Made by a program: the position numbers and the translations under genes. Below are positions 30,127 through 39,138 of a stretch of 64,000 nt of DNA, one piece after another; position 1 is the stretch's first letter; each line of letters starts with the position of its first letter. The stretch lies in assembly GCF_001571265.1 (NCBI RefSeq), contig NZ_BCTL01000035.1, forward strand, positions 21,230-85,229. The letters are read 5' to 3'. This stretch comes from Cedecea neteri NBRC 105707 = ATCC 33855. GTDB taxonomy: Bacteria > Pseudomonadota > Gammaproteobacteria > Enterobacterales > Enterobacteriaceae. The notes beneath the pieces were generated by a model. That model saw only the letters and a program-made list of their open reading frames with translations, searched no databases and was not told where the DNA came from.

Positions 30127-30764
30127 GACAGCGTCACCTCCTGAGCAAACTGTTTCCCCAAGTCCATGTCCTCCGGCGGCGCGTCGGCTTTATCCAGCGA
30201 CTGCGCGAACAGCAGCGTCTCTTCGCTCGGTTTGGGCGTATGAACGGAAATTTTACAGTTTGAGGCCAGCGCCTGCGGCAAATGCACGTCCGTATCGTGG
30301 TCATAGCTCATGTCGACAAAATAGGTCGGGTCGAAGGTCGAGAAACGGTATGTCTGGCCTTTCAGCGGCTGCGGATGCGCCAGCGGCAGAACAAACGTTA
30401 GCACCGCCTGATGATTGTTACGGCTCAGGCCATATTCCGGCGGTAAATTGCCAAACTTCACCTTCTCTTTGTTATGCCAGAACTCGGTAAAATAGTGCTG
30501 CCCCAGCACATTGGCCATCACCTCCGCAGCCAGTTTCTTCCACACCGGAGAACCCGGCTTCGCGTCGCCGGCGTCATACAACAGATCTGCTGAAGTAATA
30601 TCGTCCATCGTCCACTGCATTTTTAACCCGGTCAGCAGCCCCTGATCCACCTCTGGCGTGGTGACGATGGAGATAAAACTGTGGGGATGCGCCTGCACGC
30701 TCGCCGCTGAAAGCCCTGCCAGCAGTATGGCTACTCCTTTCAGGCTGATTCTTTTGTCGCTCAT
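30117..30764 (-). CDS. ZevA-like DUF1007 periplasmic protein
   Basis: A 215-residue secreted protein. The signal peptide ends VQA, leaving a mature N-terminus starting HPHSF, typical of DUF1007 proteins where histidines follow the cleavage site. The start MSDKRISLKG follows a GAGG element in the leader; the ORF extends 22 codons upstream without support. Its 3' end overlaps the permease-like partner by 10 bases, indicating translational coupling. By analogy with Haemophilus ZevA it is probably a periplasmic metal-handling partner. No Zur-type operator was recognised upstream. Confidence 0.8.
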   Translation of the reverse strand: MSDKRISLKGVAILLAGLSAASVQAHPHSFISIVTTPEVDQGLLTGLKMQWTMDDITSADLLYDAGDAKPGSPVWKKLAAEVMANVLGQHYFTEFWHNKEKVKFGNLPPEYGLSRNNHQAVLTFVLPLAHPQPLKGQTYRFSTFDPTYFVDMSYDHDTDVHLPQALASNCKISVHTPKPSEETLLFAQSLDKADAPPEDMDLGKQFAQEVTLSCQ

Positions 30765-30888
30765 GCTTCCCTCAAGATTTAAATTCTGTGAGCCAGCCGT
30801 AATTCCGTGATGAAAAACTAAAAAGGGCAATATATTGGCCGAAACCTTTAGCTATTCTTAACTTCTGACACCACATTGGGACAGCCAG

Positions 30889-32169
30889 ATGATGACTTTA
30901 CTGACGCCGCCACCCTCTGTGCTCTCCAGTTCGCAGCGCCGCTGCCACCTGCTTCTGATGCTCTATCTTCCGGAGCAGATCGTTACGCCGGAGGTGGTTT
31001 CCAGCCTGAATGGCGTGGATCAGAGGCAAACCCTGCAAGATATAGCCGACACGGGCCACGAGATCCAGAGTTATCACCGTCTCTCCCTGACTCAGCAGCA
31101 GGACGGCAGCTATCGGATTGAAGGCACAGTCCTTGACCGCCGCCTCTGCCTGCTGCACTGGCTGCGGCGCTCCCTGCGCCTCTGCCCGCAGTTTGTGCAA
31201 CATCACTTCAGCCCGGCGCTCAAGTCTGAGTTAAATCAGCTGGGGCTTATCAAGGCGTTGTATGACGAGACCAATTTACGGGCGCTGGTTAATCTGTGCG
31301 CCCGGCGCCTGAAAAGGCAGTACGACAGCCGGGACAGTCAGTTCCTGACGCTGTTTTTGCAGTATTGTCTGCACCAGCATCACTCCGGCAACGCGCCAGT
31401 CCTGACGCCGCAACAACGCGAATGGAGCCAGATGCGGCCCGAGTTTGTTGTCGCCCAGGAAATCGCTCGCCACTGGAAGCGCCGCGTAATGCAGCCCGCG
31501 GATATCGACGAACAGCATTTCCTGGCGCTGCTGTTTCAACTGCTCAGGATCCCCGATCCGATAAATGACGACCACGAACAGGATGCCCGTTTACACAACG
31601 AAATCGCGCGGATGATTGAACGCTTCCGCCGGCAGGCCGGGCTCTCTTTTAGCGATGAACAAGGGCTAAGCGATCAGCTTTATATTCACCTCGCCCAGGC
31701 GTTGAATCGTTGCCAGTTTAATATCGGCATTGACCACAGCCTGCCCGAAGAGATCACTCGGCTCTATCCAAGGCTGATGAGAACCTCACGAGAGGTACTT
31801 ACGGATTTTGAACAGCATTACGGGATTCAGTTTTCCGACGCGGAAACGGGCCTGGTGGCGGTGATTTTTGGTGCCTGGCTAATGCAGGAAAGTGACATTC
31901 AGGAAAAACAGGTGTTGCTGCTGACCGCCGACGATCCGGAGCTGGAGCAGAGAATTGAGCAGCAGCTGCGCGAGCTGACCCTGCTGCCGCTCAACATTAA
32001 GCATCTGGCGGTGCAGCAGTTTCAAAGCCAGGGCGCGCCGCGTGAAGTGGTGCTGGTCATTACTCCCTACGCGACCTCGCTGCCGCTGTTTTCCCCTCCG
32101 CTCATTCACGCCACGCTGCCGCTGGGAGAGCACCAGCAACAGCGTATTAAAGCGCTGCTCGAAGCTTAG
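30889..32169 (+). CDS. csiE: Stationary-phase inducible protein CsiE
   Basis: A 426-residue protein, the same length as E. coli CsiE, with a PRD (PTS regulation domain) in the C-terminal half (DEQGLSDQLYIHLAQALNR, and TLPEEITRLYPRL-like text). Its E. coli ortholog is induced in stationary phase by RpoS and cAMP-CRP, but its target is unknown. It lacks a clear DNA-binding domain, although it resembles truncated PRD antiterminators or activators. It is divergent from zevA and its stop overlaps the hcaT stop by 4 bases. Confidence 0.92.
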   Translation: MMTLLTPPPSVLSSSQRRCHLLLMLYLPEQIVTPEVVSSLNGVDQRQTLQDIADTGHEIQSYHRLSLTQQQDGSYRIEGTVLDRRLCLLHWLRRSLRLCPQFVQHHFSPALKSELNQLGLIKALYDETNLRALVNLCARRLKRQYDSRDSQFLTLFLQYCLHQHHSGNAPVLTPQQREWSQMRPEFVVAQEIARHWKRRVMQPADIDEQHFLALLFQLLRIPDPINDDHEQDARLHNEIARMIERFRRQAGLSFSDEQGLSDQLYIHLAQALNRCQFNIGIDHSLPEEITRLYPRLMRTSREVLTDFEQHYGIQFSDAETGLVAVIFGAWLMQESDIQEKQVLLLTADDPELEQRIEQQLRELTLLPLNIKHLAVQQFQSQGAPREVVLVITPYATSLPLFSPPLIHATLPLGEHQQQRIKALLEA

Positions 32170-33320
32170 CTTTCCGCAGCGGAATTAACTGCGGTCACTT
32201 TTGGCCGCAGGAACAGCGCCGGCACCGCCACCAATGCCATGACCCAGAACATTCCTCCATGCAGATGCTGGTAGAGGAAGCCGGAGAAAATCGTCATCAC
32301 GGCGATACCGCCGCCCATCGCCACGGCGGAGTAAACGGCCTGCAGGCGAATCACTTCGCCACCTTTTCGGGCAGAGATATAGCGCATCGCCGCCAGGTGG
32401 CAAACGGTGAAGCTGCCGCAGTGCAGGATCTGCGCCACAATCAGCCACGGAAGTTCTGTGGTGCTTGCCATCAGGCTCCAGCGAACAATGCCGGTTACGG
32501 TGGACAGCAACAGCAAATCTCTGGCGCTCCAGCGGCGGAACAATTTGTTGCTGAGGGCAAAAATAACGATTTCCGCCACTACGCCAAGCGACCATAAATA
32601 GCCCACCACCGAAGCGGAATAGCCCGCCCCCTGCCAGTAAATCGCGCTAAAACCATAATAAGCGGCGTGCGCTCCCTGAAGCAGAGAAACACAGGCCAGG
32701 AAACGCCAGGCGCTAATAATCAGCCCTTTCCAGGCCGGCCAGCCTGCCGACGCCTGGTGACGCACTTCCCCCTGCGGCATGATTGAAGGCCGCAGCATCA
32801 TGCCAATCAGCATCGACGCCGCTCCGATGGTCAACAGCACCAAAATAGCCTGGTAGCTGAATTCGCTCACCAGCTTGCCGGTAATGGCCGAGCCGATGAC
32901 AAATGCCAGCGATCCCCAGAGCCGCACCCGGCCATAATCCAGCGGCATTTGCCGCTGCCAGGTGCCCGCCAGCGCATCGGTCAACGGCACCAGCGGTGAG
33001 AAGAACAGGTTAAAGCCCACCATCGTTAGCAGCAGCCAGAGCGCAGCATGGCCCAGCCAGAAACCGGCGGCAAAAATCAAGGTGGCAAGGGCTAAGAGAC
33101 GGAGGGCAAAAACAAGGCGGGAAGGATCGGTCACGCGTGGAGCTAACAACAAACTGCCGAGGAAACGGGCGATTAACCCTGAGCCTAACAGTAATCCGAT
33201 AGTTTCAGGGGGAAGCCCGACACCTTTGAGCCAGACGCTCCAGAAGGGCAGAAACACGCCATAGCTAAAGAAATAGGTAAAGTAGCTGAGCGCCAGCCAG
33301 CGCGTGGAATGCAAAACCAT
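32166..33320 (-). CDS. hcaT: 3-phenylpropionate-type MFS transporter HcaT
   Basis: A 12-helix MFS transporter of 384 residues, collinear with E. coli HcaT (SYFTYFFSYGVFLPFWSVWLK at the start, ending in LRPKVT). HcaT is assigned to 3-phenylpropionate uptake, but here the hcaREFCBD catabolic genes are absent, so the true substrate may differ. The start MVLHSTRW was chosen on family length; the frame runs on for 19 more codons that look non-coding. It is convergent with csiE. Confidence 0.9.
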   Translation of the reverse strand: MVLHSTRWLALSYFTYFFSYGVFLPFWSVWLKGVGLPPETIGLLLGSGLIARFLGSLLLAPRVTDPSRLVFALRLLALATLIFAAGFWLGHAALWLLLTMVGFNLFFSPLVPLTDALAGTWQRQMPLDYGRVRLWGSLAFVIGSAITGKLVSEFSYQAILVLLTIGAASMLIGMMLRPSIMPQGEVRHQASAGWPAWKGLIISAWRFLACVSLLQGAHAAYYGFSAIYWQGAGYSASVVGYLWSLGVVAEIVIFALSNKLFRRWSARDLLLLSTVTGIVRWSLMASTTELPWLIVAQILHCGSFTVCHLAAMRYISARKGGEVIRLQAVYSAVAMGGGIAVMTIFSGFLYQHLHGGMFWVMALVAVPALFLRPKVTAVNSAAES

Positions 33321-33423
33321 GATCCCTCCCGTTTTGGAGGCGATAGTGTCGGGGATAGCCGGCCGGCATGCAAGCAAACATTAACAGAGCAATAACACAC
33401 ATCAAGATAATGGATATTGCGAG

Positions 33424-34245
33424 TTAGCTCACCTCAACCTCCATTGACAGACTCGTTGACTGACCTTGCTCGAGCATCACTAAACCGGGCATTCCCACCT
33501 GATTATGCGCGTTGACCGGGTGCGTTTGCGGCTCGAGGCAAATAAACGGCTGCTCTGCCATGCTGAACACCATTAAATAAGGCGTTGGGCTACGCAGGCA
33601 AACTCGCATGTCCGAATGCTCAATCAGGGCGAGCCCGCTCCAGCCTGAGTACCCCACGTTAAGCCATTTGTTCTCCGGCGTTTTGGCGCGGGAAAAATCA
33701 GTTTGAGGGGTGAACGTTCCTTCCCAGGCCAAAGGCAGATGCTGCTCACCTTCAGGCCAGAACCCGCTGGCGGAAAACTGCACCCGGCTGCCCGGGTCCA
33801 GCGCAAAATACGGATGCAGTCCAAGGCCGTAAACCATCGGCTTCTCTCCGGTGTGCGTGAGCTCAAGCCGGATCAGCAGTCTGTTTCCCACCAGCCGCCA
33901 GGTCAGCGTCGCCAGGTAGTGAAAGCCGCAGGGATGCTGGCTGCGCAAGCTTAACGTCAAACGTTCTTCATCGTGATGCTCTACGTCCCAGCGCTTTAGC
34001 CAGCCGTCTCCGTGCAGAAAGAAATGCTCATCGACAGGGCTGTCAGGTAACAAAACTTGCTCGCCGTACAGCTGAAAGGCGTTTCCGGCCACCCTGTTCG
34101 CCAGCGGCAGCATAGGGAACAGAGCCGGTTCAGCAGGATGGAAGATCGCTTTCCCGTGCGTCAGAGATTCAAAGCTGACGACTGACGCCCCTTGCGGGGC
34201 GACGGCTAAACGGAGAAAAGCATTTTGCAGATGCAGCGCGTCCAT
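33424..34245 (-). CDS. yphB: Aldose 1-epimerase family protein YphB
   Basis: A 273-residue galactose-mutarotase-fold protein. Visible family features are NRVAGNAFQL near the N-terminus, HGDGWLKRW with the conserved His, GLGLHPYF, and a C-terminal Glu in CLEPQTHPVNA. The expected job is anomer interconversion of a sugar. Its ATG overlaps the stop of the MFS transporter gene by one base, so it is translated from the same message. It is the third gene of a yphG-MFS-yphB operon. Confidence 0.88.
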   Translation of the reverse strand: MDALHLQNAFLRLAVAPQGASVVSFESLTHGKAIFHPAEPALFPMLPLANRVAGNAFQLYGEQVLLPDSPVDEHFFLHGDGWLKRWDVEHHDEERLTLSLRSQHPCGFHYLATLTWRLVGNRLLIRLELTHTGEKPMVYGLGLHPYFALDPGSRVQFSASGFWPEGEQHLPLAWEGTFTPQTDFSRAKTPENKWLNVGYSGWSGLALIEHSDMRVCLRSPTPYLMVFSMAEQPFICLEPQTHPVNAHNQVGMPGLVMLEQGQSTSLSMEVEVS

Positions 34246-35684
34246 TAACGCAACGCCTTTGCCGCAGGCGCTGGCGAGGCATGTACTCGCCCTTCGGCAA
34301 GCTGCTGCTCCAGCGCTTCAAGGCTCACGCCTTTGGTTTCTGGTACGAAACGGCGCACGTAAATAAAGCCAGCGGCGCAGATAACGCCATAAAGGAGGAA
34401 GCTACCGGATGCGCCCAGGCCTGCATTGAGCAGCGGGAAGGTGTAAGTCAGCAGGAAACAGGCCACCCACAGCGCTAATGTGCCCAGCGACATCGCCAGG
34501 CCGCGAACGCGGTTGGGGAAAATTTCCGACAGCAGCACCCAGGTCACCGGCGCCAGCGTCAGGGCATAGGTAGCGATAGCGGCCAGCACCAGAATCAGCA
34601 CCGGCAGCCCCAGAATGCCAAGGCCGTAAGCCGCACCAATCAGCGCATAGATAATGGTCAACCCTGCGGCACCGAACAGCATCAGTTTACGGCGGCCGAT
34701 TTTGTCCACCAGCGGCAACGCGGCCACGGTAAAGACCAGGTTAATCAGGCCGGTAGCCACAATCGATTTCAGCGTGCTGTTAATATCAAATCCGGCAGAG
34801 GCGAAAATCTCCTGCGCGTAGTTGAAGATAACGTTAATCCCGCACCACTGCTGGAACACCGCCAGCACCATACCAATCACGATGATCGGGCGAACCTTCG
34901 GCTCCCACAGCGCGGACCACGATACTTTTTGCGTGTCCTTGCTTAACGTTTCCTGAATATCCTTTAGCGTTTCATCGGCATAGCTTTTACTGCCGATGCG
35001 GCTCAGCATCTGGTGAGCACGTTCGCTTTTCCCGGCTCGCACCAGCCAGCGCGGTGATTCAGGGACAAAGAACATCAGGATCAAAAACGCCGCAGCAGGC
35101 ACTACGCCCGAGCCAAACATCCAGCGCCAGCCCGCCTGTCCGTTCCAGCTCGCGCTGATTTCCTGCATCGTTGCGTGGCTGGCCACCGGTTCGGCGATCA
35201 TCAGATTGATAAGCTGCGCCGCCAGTACCCCGATAACAATGGTAAGCTGGTTAACCGCGACAAAACGCCCGCGCTGTGCCGCCGGGCTAATTTCTGCGAT
35301 ATACATCGGGCTAAGCGCCGAAGCGAGGCCGATACCCACCCCGCCGACAATACGCCATACAACAAACAGGTCGAAGTTGCTTGCAACCGCCGTGCCCCAG
35401 GCTGAGATGGTAAATAGCAGCGCGGCAATAATAAGGGGAATTTTGCGGCCAAACTTATCGGCGCACCAGCCGGAGAGCAGCGCCCCGATAACACAGCCCA
35501 CTAACGCGGAACTCATCGCCCAGCCGGAAACGGCCGGATCGGTAATCGAGAAATAGGCTTCGTAAAAAGGTTTTGCCCCGCCGATAACCACCCAGTCATA
35601 ACCAAACAACAGCCCGCCACAGGCGGCCACCAGACAGATGGTCCAGACGTAACCCATGCGTAATTGCGATTGCATACGTTCCAT
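34245..35684 (-). CDS. Sugar porter MFS transporter (XylE-like)
   Basis: A 479-residue proton/sugar symporter of the MFS sugar porter family with 12 predicted helices. Signatures are GGLLFGYD in helix 1, DKFGRK after helix 2, VGGVGIG, PESPRWL in the central loop, QQWCGINV in helix 7, and the C-terminal VPETKG. The closest family I recognise is XylE/AraE, so a pentose or hexose is likely. The first ATG is supported by a GAGG site 7 bases upstream. It lies between yphG and yphB and is not part of the E. coli yph cluster, so it was added here. Confidence 0.88.
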   Translation of the reverse strand: MERMQSQLRMGYVWTICLVAACGGLLFGYDWVVIGGAKPFYEAYFSITDPAVSGWAMSSALVGCVIGALLSGWCADKFGRKIPLIIAALLFTISAWGTAVASNFDLFVVWRIVGGVGIGLASALSPMYIAEISPAAQRGRFVAVNQLTIVIGVLAAQLINLMIAEPVASHATMQEISASWNGQAGWRWMFGSGVVPAAAFLILMFFVPESPRWLVRAGKSERAHQMLSRIGSKSYADETLKDIQETLSKDTQKVSWSALWEPKVRPIIVIGMVLAVFQQWCGINVIFNYAQEIFASAGFDINSTLKSIVATGLINLVFTVAALPLVDKIGRRKLMLFGAAGLTIIYALIGAAYGLGILGLPVLILVLAAIATYALTLAPVTWVLLSEIFPNRVRGLAMSLGTLALWVACFLLTYTFPLLNAGLGASGSFLLYGVICAAGFIYVRRFVPETKGVSLEALEQQLAEGRVHASPAPAAKALR

Positions 35685-35718
35685 GGTTGATCCTCATCTT
35701 GTATTTGTAGGGTAAGGA

Positions 35719-35740
35719 GCGGGCGCTCATCGTCGCCCGC
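35719..35740. other. Intercistronic hairpin between yphG and the MFS gene
   Basis: A perfect 7-bp GC stem GCGGGCG / CGCCCGC with an 8-base loop and no T tract. It sits right after the yphG stop and could stabilise or partly separate the yphG message. Confidence 0.5.
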
Positions 35741-35749
35741 GAATTATGG

Positions 35750-38700
35750 TTAGAACACGCCGGTACTAAGGGCCTGACGCAGCAGATGCGCTTTGTCGTG
35801 TGCCGGGTTAATCGCCAGCAATTCCTCCACCAGTTGATTGAACGTGGCGATATTCCCCAGGCCGAGTTGCCCAAGCGCCTCAACAAACAGACAATGCTGA
35901 CGATGCTGCCTGCACGAATCCCCGTTAAGCGCAATCAGGTCCGGCAGAGAAACGGCGAAGAAGTCGGCCTCAACCACGTCTTCCCTGTGCTCCTGAGCCC
36001 AGTCGATAAACGTCCTGAACTGCTGGTGAGCTACTTCAAGCTCGCCCAGTTGCTTGCGGGCCATGGCCTGATAGAAGAGGTAATCCAGCGGCTGATCGTT
36101 GTAATAGCGTCCTGCGGCTAAAGAGCTCCCGCCTTTCAACGCCTCCCGGTAGCATGAGTTGGCCATCTCGTTACGCTGCTGAAGCTGGGCGCAGCGGCCA
36201 AGCAAATACCAGATATCGTTGTCGGTTTGCCCAACCAGGCGGCCTTCACCGAGGTTTTCCGGGTAGCTCAGCGCCTGTTGTAGCAATTCCTCCGCCTGGC
36301 CATATTTGCCGTCAGCCATGTTTGCGAGGGCACGACGCTGCTGGTTGATCAGATACTGCCCCGTCACTTTGCCCTCGCCGCCTTCCCACGGATGGAACTT
36401 GCGTTCAGCCAGGACCTTAGCGGCTTCGTCATGCTTGCCGTGAAGGTTCCACAGACCGAGTAATTCAGCGGTCAGATCGTCACGCTTCAGCGCCACCTCA
36501 CGTTTCGCCTCAAGGCGAGCCAGACGCTCATCCGACAAGCGGCCGTTAAGCTTCAGCAGGAAATCGAGTTCGAACAGGAAGCGGGCATTCTCTGGCTCAA
36601 GCTCTACCGCACGCTGCAGCAGAGTTTCAGCTCGTTTAGCGTCCTGCTCTTTATTCCAGGCATGAATGGCCAGCACGCGCTGCACGGAGGCAAACTCCGG
36701 CATTTGTTCGGCGCAGAACGCCCAGCAGCTAAGGGCTTCATCGTAGCGGCGCTTGCTGTACCAGAAGCAGCCCAGCAGATACTGCGCAAAGCCATCCTGC
36801 GGCAGGCGCATCAGCATCTGCACTTCATCCAGCGTGTTAGGGAAACGAACTCGGGCGGTAAATCTTTCGCGAGCCTGCGCCAGATAGCTCTGCTGGCGTT
36901 GAGGGTCAGCTTCCAGCGAGGCCTGCCACAGCAGCGGCATTGCTTCCTGAGCGTTGAGCACCTCCAGCAGCTCACGAGCAGCGGTTTCTGCGCCAAAGCT
37001 CATCAGCCATCCGGCCAAAACGCTGGCGTTAGTGCCACGCTGCCCGGTGACCTGCAGCAGCTTTTGCTTGTCGCCTTCGTTTGGGGTAATGGCCCAGCGG
37101 GCATAATGCAGGGCATAGCTCAGCGGCCAGACGGCCAGCTGCTGCTCAGTCCACGCCAGCGCGGCGGCTTTTTCACCCTGCTGATGCAGCGCCAGCGCTT
37201 TTAGCGCCATGGCCAGGTTGTTGGAGGCGTTGAACTGCAGGCTTTGGGACACCAACGTTAATGCCCGAGCGGTTTCCCCTTTGCGCATCGCCAGGCGTGC
37301 CAGGGCATAAAAGGCCGCATCCCGGCAGTTGCCGCTCCAGCTCGCCTTGTAGTAATCGTCGAAGGCTCCTTCGTAGTCGCCCAGACGCTCTTTCGCCGAG
37401 CCGCGCAGCTGGCTGGCATCGCCGTTTTGCGGGTTTTTGTTCAGGCAATGGGCGCGTTTTAGCGCCGCATCAGCATGCTCTTTCGCCTTCTGCCAGTTGG
37501 CCCGGTTGAATTCGAGCGTCCCCAGCGCGACGTTGCTGCGGTAATCAAGCGGGTCAATGTCCAGCGCTCGCTGGTAATAGTCGAAGGCCGAACGGCTGGC
37601 GTGCAGATACTGTTCCAGATGCTGCCCAATGAAATAAAGCTCATCGCAGTTATCAATCTGTTCGGGCTTAGCCGGCGCCTGCGCCGCCTGCGGCAGAGGC
37701 AGCTCTTCAGGGACGTGCTCAAGGTAGCTCAGCAGCGCTTCACCACGTTCGTTAAGCAAGGTGAGAGTCAGCCGCTGCGGCCAGTCGTCCGCCAGCTGAT
37801 GTTGCCAGGCTTCCGCTGGCTTCAAGCTGAGCGGAGATTGCCACAGGATTTGGCCGTCGCTTTCAAGGCGCAGCGTGGCCTGCTCCAGCGGGGAAATCGC
37901 ATAGACGCCAAGCGCTAACTTCCCAGGCTGGCGTTCGAGCTTGATTGCCGCCTCGGTATTGGCATTTTGCAGCGTGCCCAGCTTGCTGTAAGGCAGGAAG
38001 TTTTGCACAAACACTTTTTCTTCAAACGGCGCCAGCCAGGTGAAGTCCGGCTGGTTGTCGGTGAACACGCCGGTCATTAGTTCGATGTAGGGGCCGTTGG
38101 TGTCGGTCAGGTTGCGGTCCCAGGCCAGGCCAAAGTCACAGTTACCCCAGGTCCACTGCTTCTTGCCCGGTGACACATGGTGATCGGCAATGTGCAGCAG
38201 CCCACCCTGCTCGCCGTGATGATAAGCCCCCACGAAGTCGTAATCGGACTTATCGGCCATAAAGGAGGTGGGCACGGGAATATTTTTGTAGCGGGAGATG
38301 TCCACGCCTGCGGAGTAATCCACCTTGTAATAGGTGCCGTGGGCAATCGGGAAAGCAGAAACGTCGCGTTTGCCGTGGTCAAATACCGCGGTAACGTCCG
38401 GCGGGAAGACGCTTTGGTGCTCGTCACCGCCCTTCACCGCCGGGTTAGCCCACCACAGGAAGTGGCGCGGCGTGGCGTTGCCGTTAAAGACCTTACCGGT
38501 AATTTCAATCAGCGCTTTTTCAGGGTAAAGCGTAAAGCCGGTCATCACCTGCAGGCCGCGCATAGGTTCAACTTCACCCAGCCAGACGGTTTGCGCCCCG
38601 CTTTCGTGCTGCTGGAAGGTGACGTCCACCGGCATGAAGGTCGTCGGGCGGTGGTGCTGCGGCCAGTTAAATTCAATCCCGCCGGAAATCCACGGCCCGA

Positions 38701-39022
38701 CCAGGCCCACCAGCGCGGGTTTAACCACTTCGTTGTAGTAAACGAAGTCGCGCTCCATCACTTTGTCCCAGGCGCGATGAATACGTCCGCCCAGCTCCGG
38801 CAGCAACATGACGCGAATAAAATCGTTTTCCAGCCATACCGCCTGGTACTCACGCATTTCGCGCTTGCCGGTCAGCGTGTCAATCACGCCGTAAGGATAA
38901 ACCGCCCCGGAAGAGCCCTGGTAGACGCGATGCTCGAGGAACATCGGGTTAGGGTCTTCTGCGCCGGTGGTCCATGTGGGGAGTGAAAGGGTTTCCTGCC
39001 AGACTTTTACCGCTCCGTACAT
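35750..39022 (-). CDS. yphG: DUF5107/TPR protein YphG
   Basis: A very large cytoplasmic-looking protein of 1090 residues with no signal peptide. The N-terminal third is a DUF5107 domain of galactose-mutarotase-like fold (HRVYQGSSGAVYPYGVID, WWANPAVKGG, FTWLAPFEEKVF). The rest is built of tetratricopeptide repeats, for example ALDIDPLDYRSNVALG and AVELEPENARFLFELDF. The function is unknown; the DUF5107 fold and operon suggest sugar binding or processing, and TPRs suggest a partner protein. The ATG has a GGAGAG site five bases upstream. It is divergent from the ROK regulator gene yphH and is the first gene of the minus-strand operon. Confidence 0.9.
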   Translation of the reverse strand: MYGAVKVWQETLSLPTWTTGAEDPNPMFLEHRVYQGSSGAVYPYGVIDTLTGKREMREYQAVWLENDFIRVMLLPELGGRIHRAWDKVMERDFVYYNEVVKPALVGLVGPWISGGIEFNWPQHHRPTTFMPVDVTFQQHESGAQTVWLGEVEPMRGLQVMTGFTLYPEKALIEITGKVFNGNATPRHFLWWANPAVKGGDEHQSVFPPDVTAVFDHGKRDVSAFPIAHGTYYKVDYSAGVDISRYKNIPVPTSFMADKSDYDFVGAYHHGEQGGLLHIADHHVSPGKKQWTWGNCDFGLAWDRNLTDTNGPYIELMTGVFTDNQPDFTWLAPFEEKVFVQNFLPYSKLGTLQNANTEAAIKLERQPGKLALGVYAISPLEQATLRLESDGQILWQSPLSLKPAEAWQHQLADDWPQRLTLTLLNERGEALLSYLEHVPEELPLPQAAQAPAKPEQIDNCDELYFIGQHLEQYLHASRSAFDYYQRALDIDPLDYRSNVALGTLEFNRANWQKAKEHADAALKRAHCLNKNPQNGDASQLRGSAKERLGDYEGAFDDYYKASWSGNCRDAAFYALARLAMRKGETARALTLVSQSLQFNASNNLAMALKALALHQQGEKAAALAWTEQQLAVWPLSYALHYARWAITPNEGDKQKLLQVTGQRGTNASVLAGWLMSFGAETAARELLEVLNAQEAMPLLWQASLEADPQRQQSYLAQARERFTARVRFPNTLDEVQMLMRLPQDGFAQYLLGCFWYSKRRYDEALSCWAFCAEQMPEFASVQRVLAIHAWNKEQDAKRAETLLQRAVELEPENARFLFELDFLLKLNGRLSDERLARLEAKREVALKRDDLTAELLGLWNLHGKHDEAAKVLAERKFHPWEGGEGKVTGQYLINQQRRALANMADGKYGQAEELLQQALSYPENLGEGRLVGQTDNDIWYLLGRCAQLQQRNEMANSCYREALKGGSSLAAGRYYNDQPLDYLFYQAMARKQLGELEVAHQQFRTFIDWAQEHREDVVEADFFAVSLPDLIALNGDSCRQHRQHCLFVEALGQLGLGNIATFNQLVEELLAINPAHDKAHLLRQALSTGVF

Positions 39023-39138
39023 AGCAACTCTCCAGTAAATAAATAACAGTGAATGGGGGATTGCCGACAGTTTGAAGCAGCTGATTGTGATTTAATCGCT
39101 GAATGCTCACGCAATACAGTTAATGAGGTTTAGTAAAA

